From Pseudomonadota bacterium (lineage in GTDB: Bacteria > Myxococcota_A > Polyangia > Polyangiales > Polyangiaceae), in the NCBI GenBank assembly GCA_023431345.1, contig JAEYWK010000214.1:19481-83480 (forward strand): a DNA stretch of 64,000 nucleotides, read 5' to 3'. This document shows, piece by piece, positions 51,908 through 61,089 of the stretch (the stretch's first letter is position 1; each line of letters opens with the position of its first letter). The translations under genes and the position numbers were made by a program. The notes under the pieces were generated by a model that worked only from the letters and a program-made list of their open reading frames with translations, was not told the DNA's origin and searched no databases.

Positions 51908-54900
51908 ATGCTCTCGCTCTCCTGGCGTTTGGCGGTCGTGGGGTCGGCGTTCGGGCTCTTGGCGCTCGTGAGCTGTCAGCGCCAAGAGCGGACGGCGCAG
52001 ACCAACTTCTACCAGCGGCGCATCGGGCCGATCCTCGAGCAGTCTTGCGCGGAGGGGCCGGCCAAGGCGGGCTGTCACGTGCGCGCCGACGACAAGGGCA
52101 ACGCCCTCGGGAACCTGAGCCTCGAGAGCTACGACGACCTCATTCGTCGCCGAGATCTGCTGGTGAACTACGGGCCTTACGGCATGCCGGGCATGCTGGT
52201 CAAGGCGGTGCCGCCCTTCAGGCTGGCGCTCAGCAACTGGAAGAGCCCCGAGCCGCTGATCATCGACTCGAACATCGCCCACGTCGGTGGCTCGCTGATC
52301 GACATCACCTCTACCGCCTTCACCCAGCTTCAAGCCTGGATGGAGAACGGCGCGGCTCCGAACAACGCGCACCAGATCGACAAGCAATACGAGCAGACGC
52401 CCTGCTCTTCGACGATTGGCAGCGACGAGCAGTTCGATCCCGCGGTCGAGCCCAGCGCTGCCGATTTCGAGACCTTCGAGTCGAAGGTGAACCCGGTGCT
52501 CGGCAAGAGCTGCGCCGCCGGGAACTGCCACGGCTCCCCCTCCAACTCGCTGCACCTGACCTGCGGTGACTCTCCCGAGGAGGTGCGCTGGAACTACTTC
52601 GCCGCGCAAGATTACGTCTCCCAAGATCCGCCGCTCAGCGAGATCGTGCGGCGCCCGCTGTCGCCGTCGGTGGGCGGCACCTACCACGAAGGCGGCGTCA
52701 TCTTCGCCGGCACCAGCGACAGCGGCTATCAGGCGCTGCTCGAGTGGGCGACCGAGAAGGGCGGCCCCAGCGGCGTGGACACGAGCCCCGGCTTCGAGTT
52801 CTTCACGGACCGCGTGCAGCCGATGCTGGTGCGGCGCGGCTGCATGATGCTCGGCTGTCACTCCTCGGCCATGTTCCACGACTACCGCCTGCGCGGCGGC
52901 AGCGGCGGCCACTTCGGCTTGCCCGCTACCCGCAAGAACTACGCGCTCACCCTCGAGCAGCTCGCGCTCGACTCACAGAGCCCGGAAGCGAGCCGCTTGA
53001 TCCGCAAGAACTTGATCCCGGCTCCGGACGGGCCCGGCATCTTGCATCGAGGCGGCGCGCTGCTCGCGGAGCACCCGGAGACGTGCGATCCGGAGGCCTC
53101 CGCCAACGGCCCGCTCGATGAGCAGAGCGAGTATTGCGTGATAACGACCTGGATCGCGATGGAGCGCGCGGCCCGTCTCCCGCAAAGCGGGCTCAGCGCC
53201 CTCGTCTACGTGCGCCGGCCCCCCGCGCCGCTACCGGACACGCCGCAAGACTACGCCACGTTCGCCGGCGGCGCGGAGCTGATCCGGGTCGCCGCCAGCG
53301 AGGACGCCGCGGGGGGGCTCACGCTGGGCGCCGAAGAGAACCTCGGAGCGCTGTGCGGCTTGCCTTCCACGAGCGACGTTCGGCGCCCCGCCGTCTCGTG
53401 GGACGCCAGCAAGATCGCCTTCTCGGCGCGCAAGACCGAGAGCGAGCCGCTCGGCGTCTACGTGATCGAGGGAGGTACTTGCACGCTCGAGCCCACCATC
53501 GCGGTGGCGGCGGTTGACGACGATGGCGACAGCGTCCCCACCAACGGCGAGCTGGTGCACAACTTCGACCCCACCTTCGCGCCCGACGGCCGCATGGTGT
53601 TCGCGTCCACTCGCGGCAACGTCACGAGCGTTCGGAGCTTCATCGGCTACTCCGGACCCCAGCGCGCTCCCGCCGATCCGTCGAAGCTGAACTCGAACCT
53701 GTACGTGCTCGAGGGGGGCAAGATTCGCCAGCTCACGTTCTTGCTCAATCAGGAGCTGTCACCGAGCTTCATGCGCGACGGGCGCTTGATCATGACCACC
53801 GAGAAGCGCCAGCCCGGCTTCTACCAGCTCGCGGGGCGGCGCATGAACCTCGACGGCGGCGACTATCACCCGCTCTTCGGTCAGCGCAGCAGCATCGGCT
53901 TCAACCAGTACACCGACGTGGTCGAGCTCTCTGACAAGAACCTGGTCGCGATCGTGAGCGAGAAGGGCGCGGCCCACGGCGCCGGTGCGCTGGCGCTCGT
54001 CAACCGCAGCCTCGGCGTCGACCAGCGCAGCGAAGATCCCGCCGATTACCTGCAGAACCCCGAGGCCATCGGCTACCCGAACCCGAGCTTCTACCAGCGC
54101 TCGCTCAGGATCTTGGACGAGGCCGCGACGGGGCGGCTCGCTGGCACCCAGGGCGCCTACCGCAACCCGTCCCCGCTGCCGAGCGGCCACATCCTGGTCA
54201 GCTACGCCGCCAACGTGGTGGCGCTCGATCAGTTCAGCGGCAATTTCGACCTGGCGATCGTGAACACGACCACCGGCGAGCGGACGCCGCTGTTGGCGGG
54301 CGCCCAAGACGAGCTGTGGCCCGTCGCGGTTTACCCGCGCTCGACGATCGGCATGTTCAAGTCGCGCCTCGACGAAGCCAACGGCGCGACCCAGATCGTC
54401 GACGACGAAGACGCGCGCCACGTCTCGCAGGTCACCTTCCTCGACGTCAACCTGCTGAGCAGCCTGATGTTCCAGAATACTCGCACCGGGCGCGCGGTTC
54501 CGGGCTCGCCCATCGCGCTGCGCGGCGTGTGGGAGAGCTTGCCGCCGGTGGGAGCGACGAGCTTCGCCGACGCCGACCCCGACTTCGTGACCAGCGATGA
54601 TTTCGGTCAGGTGTACGTTCGCCGCCGCTTGCTCGGCATGCCCGACGTCTACGAAGACGGCTCGGCGCGCGTGCGGCTTCGGGGCGGCGCGCCCGTCATG
54701 CTCGAGGTGATGGCGCAGCTGAGCGGCGACACGGAGCCTACGCCTCATGTTCAGCTCGAGGAGATGCAGTTTTATCCGGGTGAGGTCGTTCGCCAGGGCT
54801 TTCGGCGTGACTTGTTCGACGGCATGTGCGGCGGCTGCCACGGATCGGTCAGCGGTCGCGAGAACGACGTCGCGGTCAACCCCGACATCCTGACGCAAGC

Positions 54901-54973
54901 CTCCGACGTGATCGCGCGCCGGCGTCCCGCGAGCGACCTCAGCGAGGCCATCGGCGACGAGACGGGGCCGTAA
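51908..54973 (+). CDS. large propeller lipoprotein with four haem-type motifs
   Basis: 1021 residues. Lipobox LVSC (Cys23). Haem-type sites have unusual spacing: C47-X8-CH, C202-X4-CH, C312-X4-CH and a canonical CGGCH at 977-981. The middle part (about 480-840) is a TolB/WD40-like propeller (DVRRPAVSWDASKIAFSAR, HNFDPTFAPDGRMVFAST), related to the HzsA-like gene two places upstream. CX4CH sites bind haem in some cytochromes c3; the CX8CH is doubtful. Probably part of the same envelope complex. The gene ends 35 bp before a convergent neighbour. Confidence 0.85.
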   Translation: MLSLSWRLAVVGSAFGLLALVSCQRQERTAQTNFYQRRIGPILEQSCAEGPAKAGCHVRADDKGNALGNLSLESYDDLIRRRDLLVNYGPYGMPGMLVKAVPPFRLALSNWKSPEPLIIDSNIAHVGGSLIDITSTAFTQLQAWMENGAAPNNAHQIDKQYEQTPCSSTIGSDEQFDPAVEPSAADFETFESKVNPVLGKSCAAGNCHGSPSNSLHLTCGDSPEEVRWNYFAAQDYVSQDPPLSEIVRRPLSPSVGGTYHEGGVIFAGTSDSGYQALLEWATEKGGPSGVDTSPGFEFFTDRVQPMLVRRGCMMLGCHSSAMFHDYRLRGGSGGHFGLPATRKNYALTLEQLALDSQSPEASRLIRKNLIPAPDGPGILHRGGALLAEHPETCDPEASANGPLDEQSEYCVITTWIAMERAARLPQSGLSALVYVRRPPAPLPDTPQDYATFAGGAELIRVAASEDAAGGLTLGAEENLGALCGLPSTSDVRRPAVSWDASKIAFSARKTESEPLGVYVIEGGTCTLEPTIAVAAVDDDGDSVPTNGELVHNFDPTFAPDGRMVFASTRGNVTSVRSFIGYSGPQRAPADPSKLNSNLYVLEGGKIRQLTFLLNQELSPSFMRDGRLIMTTEKRQPGFYQLAGRRMNLDGGDYHPLFGQRSSIGFNQYTDVVELSDKNLVAIVSEKGAAHGAGALALVNRSLGVDQRSEDPADYLQNPEAIGYPNPSFYQRSLRILDEAATGRLAGTQGAYRNPSPLPSGHILVSYAANVVALDQFSGNFDLAIVNTTTGERTPLLAGAQDELWPVAVYPRSTIGMFKSRLDEANGATQIVDDEDARHVSQVTFLDVNLLSSLMFQNTRTGRAVPGSPIALRGVWESLPPVGATSFADADPDFVTSDDFGQVYVRRRLLGMPDVYEDGSARVRLRGGAPVMLEVMAQLSGDTEPTPHVQLEEMQFYPGEVVRQGFRRDLFDGMCGGCHGSVSGRENDVAVNPDILTQASDVIARRRPASDLSEAIGDETGP

Positions 54974-55008
54974 GCGCGCGCGCTACGGCGACGCGGGCTA
55001 CAGCGCGC

Positions 55009-56730
55009 TCACTGCACGACGATCGTCTTCGACACCGTGACTCGCTCGCCCTCGAAGGGCGGGATGCGCGCCTGGCGCAGCGCAGCCGCGATGCAGCCGC
55101 CGGTGGGCGTGCCTGCGAACGGGGGGCCGCCGATGGTCGCGGTCGTGACGCGCCCGGATGGGGCGAACGTGATGACGACGTTGGCGACGCCCGATGGGTC
55201 ACCTTCCTTGCGGCAAGCCGACGCCTGGGTCGCGCCTGCCGAAAGCGCGCTCGCCGCCGCTGCTCGGTCGAACGGCCCCGCCGGTTCGGTCGGCGTCTCA
55301 GGCGCGACGGCGGCGGGCTTGGGGTCTTCCTTCGGCGCGGGGCTGCTCGACGCCTCCGGCGTGCGCGGCGCGCTGGGCTCGCTCGCGGCGGGCTCACGCG
55401 TCGTTTTCGGCTCCCCTGCGGCGGCCCCGCTCTGCGGTGGCTGCGCGGCGGGAGGCTTGCTGGGCGCTTCGTCGAAGCTGACGTCGTCTGCAGCGGCAGC
55501 CGACGTCGCGGCAACGGGCTCGCTCGGTGGCTGAGCGGCGGGCGGCAGCGGAGGCTCGGGAGCCTGCGCGAGCGGCGCGGGCTTTTCGGCTTCGGTCGGG
55601 GTCGCGACGGGCGCCGAGGTGCGTTTCCAGATGAGAAAGCCAGCCGCCGCCGCCACGACCAGCAGCAACGGCGCGGCGAGCCCGCTCCGGCGCGGCGCGC
55701 TGGCGGGCGGGGGCACGCTCTTGGTCGCGGGCGGCACGACGTGGCGTCGCTCGCGAGACGAGTCAGTCGCAGGTGCATCCACCGCCGCCGGGCTGAGCGA
55801 GCCCTCGGCTGCACGGGGCGCAGGAGGCCTGCGCGGGGCCGGCACGGCGCCGGACGCCGTGGCCTTGCCCACGATGCCGGGCGTGGGCGTCTTCGCTTCA
55901 TCGTCGGCCAGCGAGAACAGCGGCAGCGTCTGCTTGCCGCTCAGCGGGACGTCGAACGTCGACAGGTCGACGTCGGGCGCCGCGCCGCCGCCTGTCGCCG
56001 AAAGCGTGGAAACGTCGATGGTGGGCGCGCCGAGCGCCGAGCCCATGACGCCGCCGTTCATGGCCGCGTTCATGTTGGCGAGAAAGTCGTCGGAGCGCGG
56101 GCGAGCCGGCGCGGTCACGTCGTGATGGGTGAGCGCGTCGAGGCTCGGCGTACCGGTGGAGCTCGGCAGCTCGTCGTCGGCCTCCGGCGGCAGGCTGGGC
56201 GGCAGCTCTTCGGCGAAGTCGTCGAGGCTCTCGGGTGCTGCCTCCGCTCGCGACAACGTCGGGGTCTCCTTCACCTCCCAGTCGCCCTCGAGCTCTTCCA
56301 CGACGTCAGCGGCCAGCGGAGGAGGCGGCGGCTCGGGGAACCCTCGAGGCGCCGGCGCCTCCGCTGAAGCGACGCCGAGCAGGCCTGGCGACAGCGCGAT
56401 CATTTCGGTGGCACCCTGCGGGCGGGGCGGGCCGCCAATACCCATCAGCGTCGACTTCGCGGTCGGGCGCGGCGGCGACGGCGCCGGTCGCGCGGCCTTG
56501 GGCTTCACGGGCGTCATCGGCGGCTCGGGAGGAGCCGGCGGCGGAGCGACCATCGCCTCGTGCTCTTGCGGCAGCGTCTTCGGATCGACGTTCGACGCGT
56601 CGACCTCGATCGGAGCGTGGCATTGGCGGCAACGCACCGTAACGACGCGCCCTGCCACCTTGCGCCTCAGCAAGTCATCGTTGAGCAGAAAGCGCGCCTG
56701 ACAACTCTTACAAATGACCGCGAACGCCAT
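55009..56730 (-). CDS. MJ0042 zinc-ribbon / AgmX-type C-terminal domain protein
   Basis: 573 residues from ATG 56730. MJ0042-like zinc ribbon at the front (CKSC, then CRQC, about residues 7-40). A long Pro/Ala/Glu-rich disordered region follows, with one transmembrane helix (PLLLVVAAAAGFLIWKR). The end is a TonB-C/AgmX-type domain (ANVVITFAPSGRVTTATIGG and IPPFEGERVTVSKTIVV). Same layout as AgmX/GltJ, which in Myxococcus belongs to the Agl-Glt gliding machinery. Many myxobacteria have several such proteins of other function, so gliding is only suggested. Confidence 0.85.
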   Translation of the reverse strand: MAFAVICKSCQARFLLNDDLLRRKVAGRVVTVRCRQCHAPIEVDASNVDPKTLPQEHEAMVAPPPAPPEPPMTPVKPKAARPAPSPPRPTAKSTLMGIGGPPRPQGATEMIALSPGLLGVASAEAPAPRGFPEPPPPPLAADVVEELEGDWEVKETPTLSRAEAAPESLDDFAEELPPSLPPEADDELPSSTGTPSLDALTHHDVTAPARPRSDDFLANMNAAMNGGVMGSALGAPTIDVSTLSATGGGAAPDVDLSTFDVPLSGKQTLPLFSLADDEAKTPTPGIVGKATASGAVPAPRRPPAPRAAEGSLSPAAVDAPATDSSRERRHVVPPATKSVPPPASAPRRSGLAAPLLLVVAAAAGFLIWKRTSAPVATPTEAEKPAPLAQAPEPPLPPAAQPPSEPVAATSAAAADDVSFDEAPSKPPAAQPPQSGAAAGEPKTTREPAASEPSAPRTPEASSSPAPKEDPKPAAVAPETPTEPAGPFDRAAAASALSAGATQASACRKEGDPSGVANVVITFAPSGRVTTATIGGPPFAGTPTGGCIAAALRQARIPPFEGERVTVSKTIVVQ

Positions 56731-56779
56731 TGAAAAAACAGCTTCAGCATCTATCGAAAAGCCGCGAGCGGCAAGCGCG

Positions 56780-57595
56780 TCAGGCGCGCGGTACGATGGC
56801 TGAGAGGTGCCGCCCGCTCCGTTTACCGTCACGCCGGAATGAAAAGTACAGCTCCGGCGAGCGCCAGGTGCAGCCGCCGACCTGGTCGATGGACGCCTCG
56901 GGTAGCCCGAGCGCGAGCAACTTTTGGGTAACGATCAGCCGCAGATCGACGCGCGGCTTTTCGCCGCTTTTCCGCGTGACGACCTCGGACGAAGGGCTCG
57001 GGCACGAGCGCGACAGCTCGAGCGCGACGTCTTCCGACACCTCGAACGCGCGCTTCGATATGTGCGGGCCGATGGCGGCGATGAGCCGGCCGTCACCACC
57101 CAAGCTCTGACGGAGGCGCTCGACGCCGGCTTCGACGACGCCCGCGACGACGCCTCGCCACCCCGCGTGGATCGCCATCACCTGACCGCTGCCAGCGTCG
57201 GCGAGCAGGATCGGCACGCAGTCGGCCGAGCGCACCCCGTAGGCGTGGCCCGCGCAAGCTCCGCCGACCGCATCACCCTCGAGGGTGATTGTTTGGGCGC
57301 GCGTCGCCGGCGCGGTGAAGAAGTGAGCCTCCGTACCGTGCACCTGCGACAGGTAGACGATGCGCTCGGGCGGCACGCCGAGCACGCTTCCGGCGCGCCT
57401 CAGGTTCTCCTCGACGTGGTCCTCCCGGTCGCCGACCGCGGTCGAAAAGCTGAGGCTCTCGAACGGCCCTTCGGACGCCCCGCCCTGGCGCGTGAAGAAG
57501 GCGTGGCGGAACCCGGCCTGCGTCAGCAGGGCGCTCAAGTGGTGGCTACTGGGCCCCGGGTTCCGGGCCGCTTCGTTCAAATCGCTTCCGGGCAT
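56780..57595 (-). CDS. YfiH/PgeF family (multicopper-like) purine-nucleoside/peptidoglycan-editing protein
   Basis: 271 residues from ATG 57595. Polyphenol-oxidase-like/YfiH domain (DUF152): SLSFSTAVGDREDHVEENLRR, YLSQVHGTEAHF, the metal ligands in RSADCVPILL and IHAGWRGVV, and AAIGPHI. Members act on purine nucleosides or correct peptidoglycan precursors. Its start lies 24 bp from that of the divergent kinase; an inner TTG (LSALLTQAG) would leave room for promoters. Confidence 0.9.
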   Translation of the reverse strand: MPGSDLNEAARNPGPSSHHLSALLTQAGFRHAFFTRQGGASEGPFESLSFSTAVGDREDHVEENLRRAGSVLGVPPERIVYLSQVHGTEAHFFTAPATRAQTITLEGDAVGGACAGHAYGVRSADCVPILLADAGSGQVMAIHAGWRGVVAGVVEAGVERLRQSLGGDGRLIAAIGPHISKRAFEVSEDVALELSRSCPSPSSEVVTRKSGEKPRVDLRLIVTQKLLALGLPEASIDQVGGCTWRSPELYFSFRRDGKRSGRHLSAIVPRA

Positions 57596-57619
57596 AAGTT
57601 TTGGTATGGCTGTTGCTCC

Positions 57620-58690
57620 ATGCGTCCCAAGGACCCCTTCATCGGTCGCGAGCTGCTGAGCGGGCAGTTCCGAGTCCTCGAGAAGGTGGGCACGGGCGGC
57701 ATGGGGTCCGTCTACAAGGCGGAGCAACCGGCGATGAACCGGATGGTGGCGATCAAGATCCTCCATCCGAAGCTGGCAGGGCGCAAGGATTTGACGTCGC
57801 GCTTCCGCCGCGAAGCTCGCGCCATGAGCCAGCTGACTCACCCGAACACGGTGAAGGTGTTCATGTACGGCGAGCTCGAGGAGGACGGCTCGCTCTACAT
57901 CGTGATGGAGATGCTCGAGGGGCGAAACCTGAATCAGACGGTGCGCAAGGAGGGGCCGTTGCCGGCCGAGCGCGCCATCCCGATCCTGATTCAGGTGTGC
58001 GGCGCCCTGCAGGAGGCGCACGACCTCGGCATCGTGCACCGCGACTTGAAGCCGGAGAACATTTTCCTCTCCAAGCAAGGCGGCATCAACGACTACCCGA
58101 AGGTGCTCGATTTCGGCCTCGCCAAGGTCACGGAGCGCCAAATGCAGCCCGGCTCGGTGATCCTCACTCAGGAGGGAATGGTCTTCGGAACTCCGGAGTT
58201 CATGTCTCCTGAGCAGGCGCAAGGCAAGACGCTCGACGCGCGTAGCGACATCTATTCCCTGGCCGTGATCTTGTACGAGGTGCTCACCGGCAAGCTGCCC
58301 TTCACGGCGCGTACGCCGATGGAGTACATCCAAAAGCACGTCACCGATCCGATCATCCCGCTCAGCGAGCGCGTGCCGGATCGCAAGTTCCCCAAGGGCC
58401 TAGACGACGTCCTGGCCAAGGCGCTGCAGAAGCAGCCCGACCAGCGCTACCAAACCGCGGGCGAGTTCGGCGAAGCTTTGCGTCCGTTCGGGGGAGCCGC
58501 GGCCCAGGCGCTGCCGCCCGTCGGCCCGACTACCGCGCCTCCCAGCGCCGAAATCAAGGCATCTTCGCAGCGTTCGCCGGCCGCGCCCGCGTCGGGCCCG
58601 AGCGCGCGCTTGCTCGTCATCGTGGCCGCGGCATGCTTGTTCGCAGGAGTCTTGATCGCGATCGTCGTGATGAAGGTGCTATCGCCGTAG
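57620..58690 (+). CDS. Ser/Thr protein kinase, C-terminally membrane-anchored
   Basis: 356 residues from ATG 57620. Hanks-type kinase: Gly-rich loop GTGGMGSVYKAE, Lys in VAIKIL, catalytic HRDLKPEN, DFGLAKV, activation segment end GTPEFMSPEQ. After a Pro/Ala linker one transmembrane helix lies at the very end (LLVIVAAACLFAGVLIAIVV) with almost nothing outside. No PASTA or other sensor domain, unlike PknB. The next gene, 8 bp on, is PBP1A, so it may control wall synthesis. No ribosome binding site is visible. Confidence 0.92.
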   Translation: MRPKDPFIGRELLSGQFRVLEKVGTGGMGSVYKAEQPAMNRMVAIKILHPKLAGRKDLTSRFRREARAMSQLTHPNTVKVFMYGELEEDGSLYIVMEMLEGRNLNQTVRKEGPLPAERAIPILIQVCGALQEAHDLGIVHRDLKPENIFLSKQGGINDYPKVLDFGLAKVTERQMQPGSVILTQEGMVFGTPEFMSPEQAQGKTLDARSDIYSLAVILYEVLTGKLPFTARTPMEYIQKHVTDPIIPLSERVPDRKFPKGLDDVLAKALQKQPDQRYQTAGEFGEALRPFGGAAAQALPPVGPTTAPPSAEIKASSQRSPAAPASGPSARLLVIVAAACLFAGVLIAIVVMKVLSP

Positions 58691-58698
58691 AGGCCTGC

Positions 58699-61089
58699 TT
58701 GAGCCGCGAGCGTTTGCTGAAGGTATTGAAGGTCGTCGCCTGGTCGACGCTGGGCGCGCTCGTGCTCGCCGCGGTCAGCGTCGTGCTCGTGGTGCGCCAC
58801 TACGAGGCGAAGCTGCCTTCGCTGGACAAGGTGCGTAAAGGCTACGAGCCGCCGCAAGTGACGCGCGTGCTGTCGCGGGACGGGGGCGTGCTCGCCAGCT
58901 TGTTCACGGAGCGGCGGACGGTCGTGAAGTTCGGCGACATCCCCAACCACGTGAAGCTGGCGTTCCTGGCCGCGGAGGACGCCGCATTCTACCAGCACGA
59001 GGGGCTGAACTACCTCGGCATGCTGCGCGCGCTGGCGGTGAACCTGCGCTCCGGGCGCTCGCGTCAGGGCGCGAGCACCATCACCCAGCAAGTGGTGAAG
59101 AACGTGCTGCTCGCGCCCGAGCGCACCTACGAGCGCAAGATCAAAGAGACGATTTTGGCGCGCCGCCTCGAGCACGAGCTGTCCAAGGACGAGATCCTCT
59201 CGCTGTACCTGAACCAGATTTACCTCGGGCACGGGCGCTACGGCGTCGAGGAGGCCTCGCGCTATTACTTCGGCAAGCGCGTGCGTGAGCTCGACGTGGC
59301 GGAGGCGGCCACCCTCTCGGGGCTAGTGGCGTCGCCCGAGCGTTACTCGCCGCGGCGCGACGTGACGCTGTCGATGCAGCGCCGGCACTACGTGCTGAGC
59401 CAGATGCTGGAGAAGGGCTTCGTCACCCGCGAGGTCTTCGATGACTCCGAGCAGCGCCCGCTGCGCCTCGCGCCCGTCAGTGATGGCGAATCGGAGCTCG
59501 CTCCCGAGGTCGTCGAGCACGTGAAGAAGCTGCTCGTCAAGGTCGCGGGTGAAGCGGCCACGCGCGGGGGCTTCATCGTCGAGACGAGCATCGATCCTGC
59601 GCTACAAGCGGCGGCGCGCAAGGCGACGCAGAGCGCGCTCGACGCGTACATGGTGCGGCAAAAGTTGCTGCCGCCGTACACCCAAGAAGAGCGCAAGCTG
59701 TGGGGCCCCGCCTTCGCGGGTACGCCGCTGGAGAACAAGGTGTACGTCGGTAAGGTCGCGGAGGTCGACGACCGCAGCGGCAGCATCGACGTCCGCGTCG
59801 GCGTGGTGCTGGGCCGCATCGATCTGCGTCACGAGGAGCGCTATAATCCCAAGCGCCTCTCTCCGAGCGAGTTCACCAAAGAGGGCGCCGCGCTGCGCGT
59901 GCGCGTGCTGTCGCTGGCCGAGTCGCCGAACGCCAAAGCCCAGTTGAAGCTGGAGCTGGGCCCCGAAGCCGCGCTCGTCGCGCTCGAGCCGCGCTCGCGC
60001 GAGGTGCGCGCCTTGATCGGCGGCTACGAAGGGATCGCGGGCGGCCTCGATCGCTCGAAATCCCTGCGCCAGCCTGGCTCCGCCTTCAAGCCGATCGTCT
60101 ACGGCTACGCCTTGCACTCGCGCCGGCTCACGCTCGGCAGCGTGCTGACGCTGCAGCGCAGCGCGAAAGATCTGAAGAAGAAGCCGCCGCCTGGCGTCGA
60201 CCCCGCCGCGACCGAGTACAAGCTGCGCGTGCGCGCGGCGCTCGCGGCCAGCGACAACAACGCCGCGCAGAAGATCCTGGCCGAGGTCGGCGCGCCCAAC
60301 GTGATCGACTTCGCGCGCGCGCTCGGCATCGAATCCAAGCTCGAGCCCACGCCGTCGCTCGCGCTCGGCGCTTACGTGGTCACCCCGCTCGAGCTCACCG
60401 CCGCCATCGCGACGTTCGCGGCCGCGGGTGAATACCAGCCGCCCGTGATCGTCAAGCGCATCACGGATTCGTCCGGTCGCGAGCTGGCGTTGCCCCCGCA
60501 GCCGCCGCGACGCCAGGTCATCCCGCCCGAAGACGCCTACATCATCACGAGCGGGCTCACGAGCGTGGTCAAGGAGGGCACCGCGAAGAGCGCGAGCGTC
60601 TTACAGCGCCCCCTCGCCGGCAAGACCGGCACCACCAACGCCGCCAAAGACGCCTGGTTCGTCGGCTACTCGACGGATTTCGTCGCCGGCACCTGGGTCG
60701 GCTACGACGAGCCGATGCCGCTCGGCTACGGCGAAGCGGGCGCGGTCACGGCCCTGCCGATCTGGATCGCCTTCATGAAGGCGGCGCAGCAGGGGCGGCC
60801 CGCCGTCGACTTCCCGAGGCCGCCCGGCATCCTCACTGTGCGCATCGACCCAGTCACTGGCCTGCTCGCGTCGCCCGAGATCGGCGAAGGCATCGAGGAA
60901 GAGTACCTCGACGGCACCGCGCCCACCGAGGTCAGCGCGCCCGAAGCGCCAGCGACCGAAGAGGCGCCGAGCGGCGAGGACGAAACCGCGACCGCCAACG
61001 CACCCCCGACCGCCGACGCGAGCCCCATGGCCGTCGAGGCGGTGTCGCCGCCCGCGGGCGCGCTCCCCGAAGCGCCGCCGCCGTTTTAG
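58699..61089 (+). CDS. class A penicillin-binding protein (PBP1A)
   Basis: 796 residues from TTG 58699 (GAGG 5 nt upstream); the frame opens to 58633. N-terminal helix, then glycosyltransferase family 51: EDAAFYQHEG, GASTITQQVVKNVL, RKIKETILARRLE, IYLGHGRYGVEEASRYYFGK. An OB-like insert and the transpeptidase follow: catalytic Ser in PGSAFKPIVYG, SDN, and KTGTTNAAKDAWFVGY. The last 60 residues are Pro/Glu/Ala-rich. Polymerises and cross-links peptidoglycan. Coupled to the kinase upstream. Its stop overlaps the convergent MFS stop by 4 nt. Confidence 0.94.
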   Translation: MSRERLLKVLKVVAWSTLGALVLAAVSVVLVVRHYEAKLPSLDKVRKGYEPPQVTRVLSRDGGVLASLFTERRTVVKFGDIPNHVKLAFLAAEDAAFYQHEGLNYLGMLRALAVNLRSGRSRQGASTITQQVVKNVLLAPERTYERKIKETILARRLEHELSKDEILSLYLNQIYLGHGRYGVEEASRYYFGKRVRELDVAEAATLSGLVASPERYSPRRDVTLSMQRRHYVLSQMLEKGFVTREVFDDSEQRPLRLAPVSDGESELAPEVVEHVKKLLVKVAGEAATRGGFIVETSIDPALQAAARKATQSALDAYMVRQKLLPPYTQEERKLWGPAFAGTPLENKVYVGKVAEVDDRSGSIDVRVGVVLGRIDLRHEERYNPKRLSPSEFTKEGAALRVRVLSLAESPNAKAQLKLELGPEAALVALEPRSREVRALIGGYEGIAGGLDRSKSLRQPGSAFKPIVYGYALHSRRLTLGSVLTLQRSAKDLKKKPPPGVDPAATEYKLRVRAALAASDNNAAQKILAEVGAPNVIDFARALGIESKLEPTPSLALGAYVVTPLELTAAIATFAAAGEYQPPVIVKRITDSSGRELALPPQPPRRQVIPPEDAYIITSGLTSVVKEGTAKSASVLQRPLAGKTGTTNAAKDAWFVGYSTDFVAGTWVGYDEPMPLGYGEAGAVTALPIWIAFMKAAQQGRPAVDFPRPPGILTVRIDPVTGLLASPEIGEGIEEEYLDGTAPTEVSAPEAPATEEAPSGEDETATANAPPTADASPMAVEAVSPPAGALPEAPPPF

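Noticed and set aside
48573..54973. Hydrazine synthase / anammox function
   Set aside because: Only fold-level similarity to HzsA; no HzsB/C genes, and such relatives are widespread outside anammox bacteria.
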